Positions 59,963-64,000 of a stretch of DNA of 64,000 nt are shown piece after piece (position 1 is the stretch's first letter; the number at the start of each line of letters is the position of its first letter). A program made the translations under genes and the position numbers. Under the pieces are notes generated by a model. That model did not search any database. It was given only the letters and a program-made list of their open reading frames with translations, and was not told the origin of the DNA. Location: the NCBI RefSeq assembly GCF_014323705.1, contig NZ_JABVEC010000002.1:310001-374000 (forward strand). The letters run 5' to 3'. This stretch comes from Actinomadura alba. GTDB lineage: Bacteria; Actinomycetota; Actinomycetes; Streptosporangiales; Streptosporangiaceae.

Positions 59963-60330
59963 CCTTCATCGCTCCAGACCGGCGAGGATCATCATCAGAC
60001 AGACGCCTGGCCGCCTGTCCGGGATTACACGTATGAACCGGAATCTCGGGCCGGTCACGGCGAAGGGGTTCCCCCTTGGGCGGTTAGAAGGCGTTCCAGG
60101 GCCCACCTCCGCCGGGCCTCCCCTTGAACCGCCGTGGTGTGGGTGCGGCTGCTCCGTACATCGCGACCGCACCGGTCAGTGCAGCGCACTGACATGACAT
60201 GCATCTCAACGGAAGTGTTACAGGGGAGTTTTTGGGATTTAGGTAAACTTCTCCGGGGGTTCGGGCGTCCTGCCTGTGAAGGGCAAGGACATCGCCTTTG
60301 TCCTACCTGATGAGGCGTTGGAGAACCTGC
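59963..60330. other. 368-bp divergent intergenic region
   Basis: It separates the leftward GT4 gene from the rightward CgeB-like gene. The segment 60205-60255 is AT-rich (AAGTGTTACAGGGGAGTTTTTGGGATTTAGGTAAAC) and is the likely promoter of the rightward gene. I see no gene, repeat or RNA. Confidence 0.45.
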
Positions 60331-62487
60331 ATGGTCAACGGTGATCGCACGGCCGGGCCGGCAGACGGGGAGGAACCGAAGATGGCCGCAGAGCCGCAGG
60401 ACTCCCAGGCACGGGACGCCGCCTACGACGCCGTGACCAAGATGCTGCACGACGCCGAGAGCCGCCTGCGCGATACCGAGAAGCGCCTGCGGGACGCCGA
60501 AGGCCGCCTCAAGTACCAGGCATACAAGACCGAGTACGTGAACTGGCAGCTCCAGTCCTCGCTCTCCCGGCGCTGGTGGCGGCTCGGCCAGGCCATGTGG
60601 CACGTCAAAGAGCGACCCGCGTACATCCTGCGGCTCCCGGCGGACCTGTTCCGTGCGGCCCGCAAGTCGGCCATGCCCGCCCCGCCGCAGCGCCCGGGCG
60701 CCAAGTCCGCCACGGAGCGCACGCAGGGCTCCGGCACGGCGAAATCGCCGCACGACAGCCGTACCGCCATGCCGGCGATTCCGGACCTTCCGCTGCCCGA
60801 CGGCCCGGTGGCACGGCCCGACCTGACCGTCGCCGTCATCCTTGACCGGTTCTCGGCGATGGCGCTGCGGTACGAATGGAACCAGGTCGAGCCGGGCCCG
60901 GACGACTGGCGGGAGGTACTCGACCGGGAGCGCCCCGACCTGCTGTTCGTCGAGTCGGCGTGGTTCGGCAACGACCGGCGGTGGGGCGGCCACGTCAGCG
61001 GGCCCGGGGGCCCGAGCGAGGTGCTCGCCGAACTCGTCGCGTGGTGCCGCGAGCAGGGCATCCCCTCGGTGTTCTGGAACAAGGAGGACCCGCCGAACTT
61101 CGACGTCTTCATCGAGACGGCGAAGCTGTTCGACCACGTCTTCACCACCTGCGGCGAGGTCGTCCCGCGCTACCACGAGATCCTCGGCCACGACCGCGTC
61201 AGCGTGCTGTCCTTCGCCGCGCAACCGCGCATCCACAACCCGGTGAACGTGCCCGGTGGCCGGGCTCATGACGTCGCGTTCGCGGGCACCTACTTCAACC
61301 ACAAGCACCCCGACCGCGCCGAGCAGATGCGTACGGTGCTCGAGCCCGCCCGCGGGTTCGGCCTGCACATCTTCAGCCGGATGCTGGAGGGCGACAGCCG
61401 GTTCCAGTTCCCCGCGCAGTACGCCCCGCACATCGTCGGCACGCTTCCGTACGAGCGGATGCTCAGCGCCTACAAGGCCTACAAGGTCTTCCTCAACGTG
61501 AACTCGGTGCTCGACTCGCCCACGATGTGCGCGCGCCGCATCTTCGAGCTCTCCGCCTGCCGCACGCCGATCCTGTCCGGCCACTCCCATGCGGTCGAGC
61601 GGTTCTTTCCCGGTACGGTCTCCATCGCCCGGACGGCCGCGGAGACGCAGACCATCCTGGCCGGCATGCTCGCCAACCCGGAGATGCGCGACCGGCAGGC
61701 CCACCTGGCGATGCGCGAGGTGTTCGCCGAGCACACCTTCGGGCACCGGGTCGACACGGTGCTGGAGTCGATCGGCCTGCCGGGCCGGCGGCCCGAGCCG
61801 ACCATCTCCGTCATCATGGCGACCAATCGGCCGGGACAGCTGGCCCACGCCATCGACCAGGTGGCCCGCCAGCGCTATCGGCGGCTGCAGCTCGTGCTGG
61901 TGCTGCACGGCCTCGACCTCGACCCGGAGGTCGTGCGAGACAAGGTCCTCGCCGAGGGCATCAGCGATGTGGTCGTGCTGACCGCCGACCGGTCCCTGCC
62001 GCTGGGGGAGTGCCTCAACCTGGCCGTCGACGCGGCGGACGGCGACCTGATCGCCAAGATGGACGACGACGACATCTACGGCGAGCACTACTTGTCCGAC
62101 CTCGTCCCGGCGTTCTCGTACACCGACGCCGACATCGTCGGGAAGCGCGCCTGCTACGTGCAGCTGAAGGCGATCAACGCGACGCTGCTGAGCAAGCCCG
62201 AGACCGAGAACCGCTACGGCAACCTCGTGAGGGGCGGCACGCTGCTCGTCACCGGCGACGTTCTGCGCCGGCTGCGCTTCGACCATGTGCCGCGCGGATC
62301 CGACACCCGGCTGCTGCGCAAGGCCAAGGCCGAGGGGATCCGGATCTACTCGGCGGACCGGTTCAACTACGTCTACGTCCGGAGCGCGGACCCGAGCGAC
62401 CACACCTTCCAGGTGAACGACGCCGAACTGCTCAAGCAGGCCCGGGTCGAGTTCTACGGGGCGCCCGAACAGCACGTCTGCATCTGA
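60331..62487 (+). CDS. coiled-coil / CgeB-like GT-B / GT2 three-module glycosyltransferase
   Basis: A 718-aa protein. Residues about 35-65 form a heptad coiled coil (ESRLRDTEKRLRDAEGRL), then QSSLSRRWWRLGQAMW. Module 2 (~150-470) is a CgeB-like GT-B: LLFVESAWFGNDRRWGG, VFWNKEDPPNFDVFIETA, VAFAGTYFNHKHPDR, and a donor half ARRIFELSACRTPILSGHS. Module 3 (~490-690) is GT2: ISVIMATNRPGQLAHAIDQV, LVLHGLDLD, KMDDDDIYGEHYLSDLV with the metal motif, and RGGTLLVTGDVLRRLRF. Two catalytic modules suggest alternating addition of two residues. Start uncertain: ATG 60331 (GGAG upstream) or ATG 60382 (GGGGAGG upstream). The gene stands alone. Confidence 0.83.
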   Translation: MVNGDRTAGPADGEEPKMAAEPQDSQARDAAYDAVTKMLHDAESRLRDTEKRLRDAEGRLKYQAYKTEYVNWQLQSSLSRRWWRLGQAMWHVKERPAYILRLPADLFRAARKSAMPAPPQRPGAKSATERTQGSGTAKSPHDSRTAMPAIPDLPLPDGPVARPDLTVAVILDRFSAMALRYEWNQVEPGPDDWREVLDRERPDLLFVESAWFGNDRRWGGHVSGPGGPSEVLAELVAWCREQGIPSVFWNKEDPPNFDVFIETAKLFDHVFTTCGEVVPRYHEILGHDRVSVLSFAAQPRIHNPVNVPGGRAHDVAFAGTYFNHKHPDRAEQMRTVLEPARGFGLHIFSRMLEGDSRFQFPAQYAPHIVGTLPYERMLSAYKAYKVFLNVNSVLDSPTMCARRIFELSACRTPILSGHSHAVERFFPGTVSIARTAAETQTILAGMLANPEMRDRQAHLAMREVFAEHTFGHRVDTVLESIGLPGRRPEPTISVIMATNRPGQLAHAIDQVARQRYRRLQLVLVLHGLDLDPEVVRDKVLAEGISDVVVLTADRSLPLGECLNLAVDAADGDLIAKMDDDDIYGEHYLSDLVPAFSYTDADIVGKRACYVQLKAINATLLSKPETENRYGNLVRGGTLLVTGDVLRRLRFDHVPRGSDTRLLRKAKAEGIRIYSADRFNYVYVRSADPSDHTFQVNDAELLKQARVEFYGAPEQHVCI

Positions 62488-62783
62488 CCTCAGGAGGACG
62501 TCGGCCCATCCCCGAGCGCGCTCGAACCACTCGCCGATCGATGACCGCATGTGGACGAAAGCTGCTGTCGGGCTGGTCGAACGAGCGCTGAAGCCGTGGA
62601 TCTTGCCAGGTCCGACGTCTGCGGGGCCTCAGACGCATTCGGCGCGCTTGATCAGAAGGGCCCATTGTCCGGAAATCCGCTTGACCCTCGGATGCCGTCA
62701 GGTGATGATCACCGAGGTTGTCCGCTAGTCATACGTAGATAGTTGTATGTAGATGTTTGTGCGGTGCGTCCTGGAATGGGAGT
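62488..62783. other. intergenic region before the LamG gene
   Basis: This 296-bp gap has a TA-rich patch at 62728-62758 (ATACGTAGATAGTTGTATGT) that may be the promoter of the LamG gene. No coding region was recognised. Confidence 0.4.
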
Positions 62784-64000
62784 GTGGCCTTGCCCGTACG
62801 TCCTGGTGTCTGGATGGTGTCGGTGATGGTCGCCGCCGCGCTTCTCCAAGTGTCGTCCCTCGTACTGCCGGAGTCCGCGTACGCACAGGATGTCTCGCGC
62901 GCTCATTCCGCGAATCCGAGGCCGGCTTCCGCCCTGGCCCCGCCTACCGTGTCATCGACGGACTATCCGGATGACGGCCAGTGGCGCGACGGAGTCGGCA
63001 GGTACGGGGACTTCGTCATCGACGACCCTGACGACCAAGCAGTGCGGTACGAACTGCGGCATAACAATGAGCCATTGATCACGCTGGAGACCAAGGCCGG
63101 GAAGCCGGTGACCGTGTCGCTCCTTCCGCGTCGCGCTGGACCCAATCTCCTCAGGGTTCAGTCCGTTAACGGCGAGGGCACTTGGAGCGCACCGACGACG
63201 TACGACTTCTCAGTCAAGGCGGGAACCACGTCCAAGGCCCATTGGAAGCTGGACGAGGCCGCTGACGCCACAGTGCTTCAGGCGGTGACCAGGGAGAACG
63301 AGGCTGAGATCTCCGCGCAACCGCACGGCGGCGTGACCCTGGGTGTGGAGGGTCAGCGCGGTACGGCGATGGGCCTTGACGGCGTCACCGGATACGCCGC
63401 CACCAGCGGTCCGATCGTGGATAACAGGAAGAGCTATTCGATCTCGGCCTGGGCACAGCCGGCGACAACGGCCGATGGCGTGCTTGTATCGCAGTCGGAT
63501 GACGATGTCACCGGATTCGGCCTTTCCGCCTCGGCCGGCCATTGGGTTTTCGACACGAGGTCGTCCGATGACGCGGCACCGGCACGCGCGGTGTCGGATG
63601 CGCAGGTGCAGGTAGGTGAGTGGTCACACATCGTCGGCGTCTACGACGCGACGGCACAGGACCTCACGGTCTACGTCAATGGAATCCGCGCCGGTGAGGT
63701 GTCGTTCGAGAAAAGCGCGCTGAACGCCTATGGTCCGCTCCGGATAGGAGCCGGTTTTTCCGACGGCGAGCCGACGGATCTCTTTCGCGGCCAGATCGAT
63801 GACGTCCAGGTGTTCGACCGAATTCTGGTGCCGGATGAGGTTCGGCAGCTGTCGGACCGGCCCGTGGTTCGGAAGGGGCGTTGGAAGCTCAATACCGACG
63901 GCAGTGACGACACCGGGCACGGAAATCATCTGACGCTGCACGGGGGTGCGGTGATCGATCCTGACTCCGGGTTCTTCTACGGGATGTCGCCGGCGGGTCT
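62784..64000 (+). CDS. secreted LamG (concanavalin-like) domain protein, partial
   Basis: Open to the right edge: 405 codons from a GTG at 62784 (ATG 62814 and TTG 62757 are alternatives). Residues ~8-36 are a signal peptide with a good cleavage site (ESAYA|QD). A short beta-sandwich-like region (VRYELRHNNEPLITLETKAG, VQSVNGEGTWSAPTTYDF) and a LamG domain follow: HWKLDEAA, YSISAWAQPA, WSHIVGVYDATAQDLTVYVNG and FRGQIDDVQVFDR. A second one begins near the edge (GRWKLNTDGSDDTG). Multi-LamG proteins of actinomycetes are often very long surface or RHS-like proteins; what follows is not visible. It probably belongs to a new unit outside the polymer locus. Confidence 0.8.
   Translation, partial: MALPVRPGVWMVSVMVAAALLQVSSLVLPESAYAQDVSRAHSANPRPASALAPPTVSSTDYPDDGQWRDGVGRYGDFVIDDPDDQAVRYELRHNNEPLITLETKAGKPVTVSLLPRRAGPNLLRVQSVNGEGTWSAPTTYDFSVKAGTTSKAHWKLDEAADATVLQAVTRENEAEISAQPHGGVTLGVEGQRGTAMGLDGVTGYAATSGPIVDNRKSYSISAWAQPATTADGVLVSQSDDDVTGFGLSASAGHWVFDTRSSDDAAPARAVSDAQVQVGEWSHIVGVYDATAQDLTVYVNGIRAGEVSFEKSALNAYGPLRIGAGFSDGEPTDLFRGQIDDVQVFDRILVPDEVRQLSDRPVVRKGRWKLNTDGSDDTGHGNHLTLHGGAVIDPDSGFFYGMSPAG

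Noticed and set aside
60055-62550. 831-codon open frame on the minus strand
   Set aside because: It is the complement of the CgeB-like/GT2 gene, whose motifs are clear. No family features in the reverse reading.
1-64000. tRNA, rRNA, transposase, integrase or prophage genes
   Set aside because: None recognised on either strand. The duplicated genes are therefore not explained by a visible mobile element.

Overview
The window is high-GC DNA with many GTG starts, GTGA/ATGA stop-start overlaps and actinobacterial marker families: a mycobacterial-type integration host factor, a TIGR03089 protein, an LCP ligase and a GT85-like arabinofuranosyltransferase. It looks like the chromosome of a filamentous actinomycete. 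My best guess is the Streptosporangiales (an Actinomadura or Nonomuraea-like relative), but genus cannot be fixed from this sequence alone. I see no rRNA, tRNA, CRISPR array, insertion sequence, integrase or plasmid gene.

Most of the window is one large locus for cell-surface glycopolymers (teichoic or teichuronic acid type). 0-3.5 kb: partial HD-domain protein, a membrane-anchored PQQ-type propeller and a GT4. 3.5-11.5 kb: a nucleotide-sugar 6-dehydrogenase, a GT4, a UDP-GlcNAc 2-epimerase, a coiled-coil protein with a GT-like tail and a double GT4. Together these imply a UDP-ManNAc/ManNAcA-type precursor. 11.5-19 kb: an accessory strip with an HTH-gene remnant, a macro-domain protein, AftA-like and other GT-C membrane transferases, a Uma2 gene frameshifted by an 8-bp tandem repeat, an SDR protein and a nitronate monooxygenase. 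19-24 kb: GT2, a divergent ROK regulator/MFS pair and a stand-alone mIHF paralogue.

24-41 kb is the core: five large proteins that each join an N-terminal GT2 module to a C-terminal CDP-glycerol/ribitol glycerophosphotransferase (TagF-like) module, plus an NDP-sugar epimerase and a GT4. Two run leftward and three rightward from a divergent promoter region at about 29.7-30.2 kb. 40.7-42.6 kb is a MerR/MFS efflux pair with a palindromic operator. 42.6-47.3 kb is a leftward operon-like group: TIGR03089 protein, LCP wall-polymer ligase and two acyltransferase-3 membrane proteins. 47-62.5 kb has a GT-C protein, a methyltransferase/GT2/GT2 operon, a secreted beta-helix protein, a 1005-aa membrane-anchored propeller, a GT4 and a coiled-coil/CgeB-like/GT2 protein. 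The right edge holds the start of a secreted LamG protein.

How it fits together (inference): the dehydrogenase, the 2-epimerase and probably the SDR/epimerases make activated sugars. The GT4/GT2 enzymes build the linkage unit or side chains and the TagF modules polymerise polyol-phosphate. The GT-C enzymes add residues outside the membrane, the acyltransferases decorate the polymer, and the LCP protein attaches it to peptidoglycan. CDP-glycerol synthase, the TagO/WecA initiator and an ABC exporter are not in the window.

The most striking structure is a nested mirror order of paralogues around about 30 kb: GT4, GT2, long TagF, short TagF | short TagF, long TagF, GT2, GT4.
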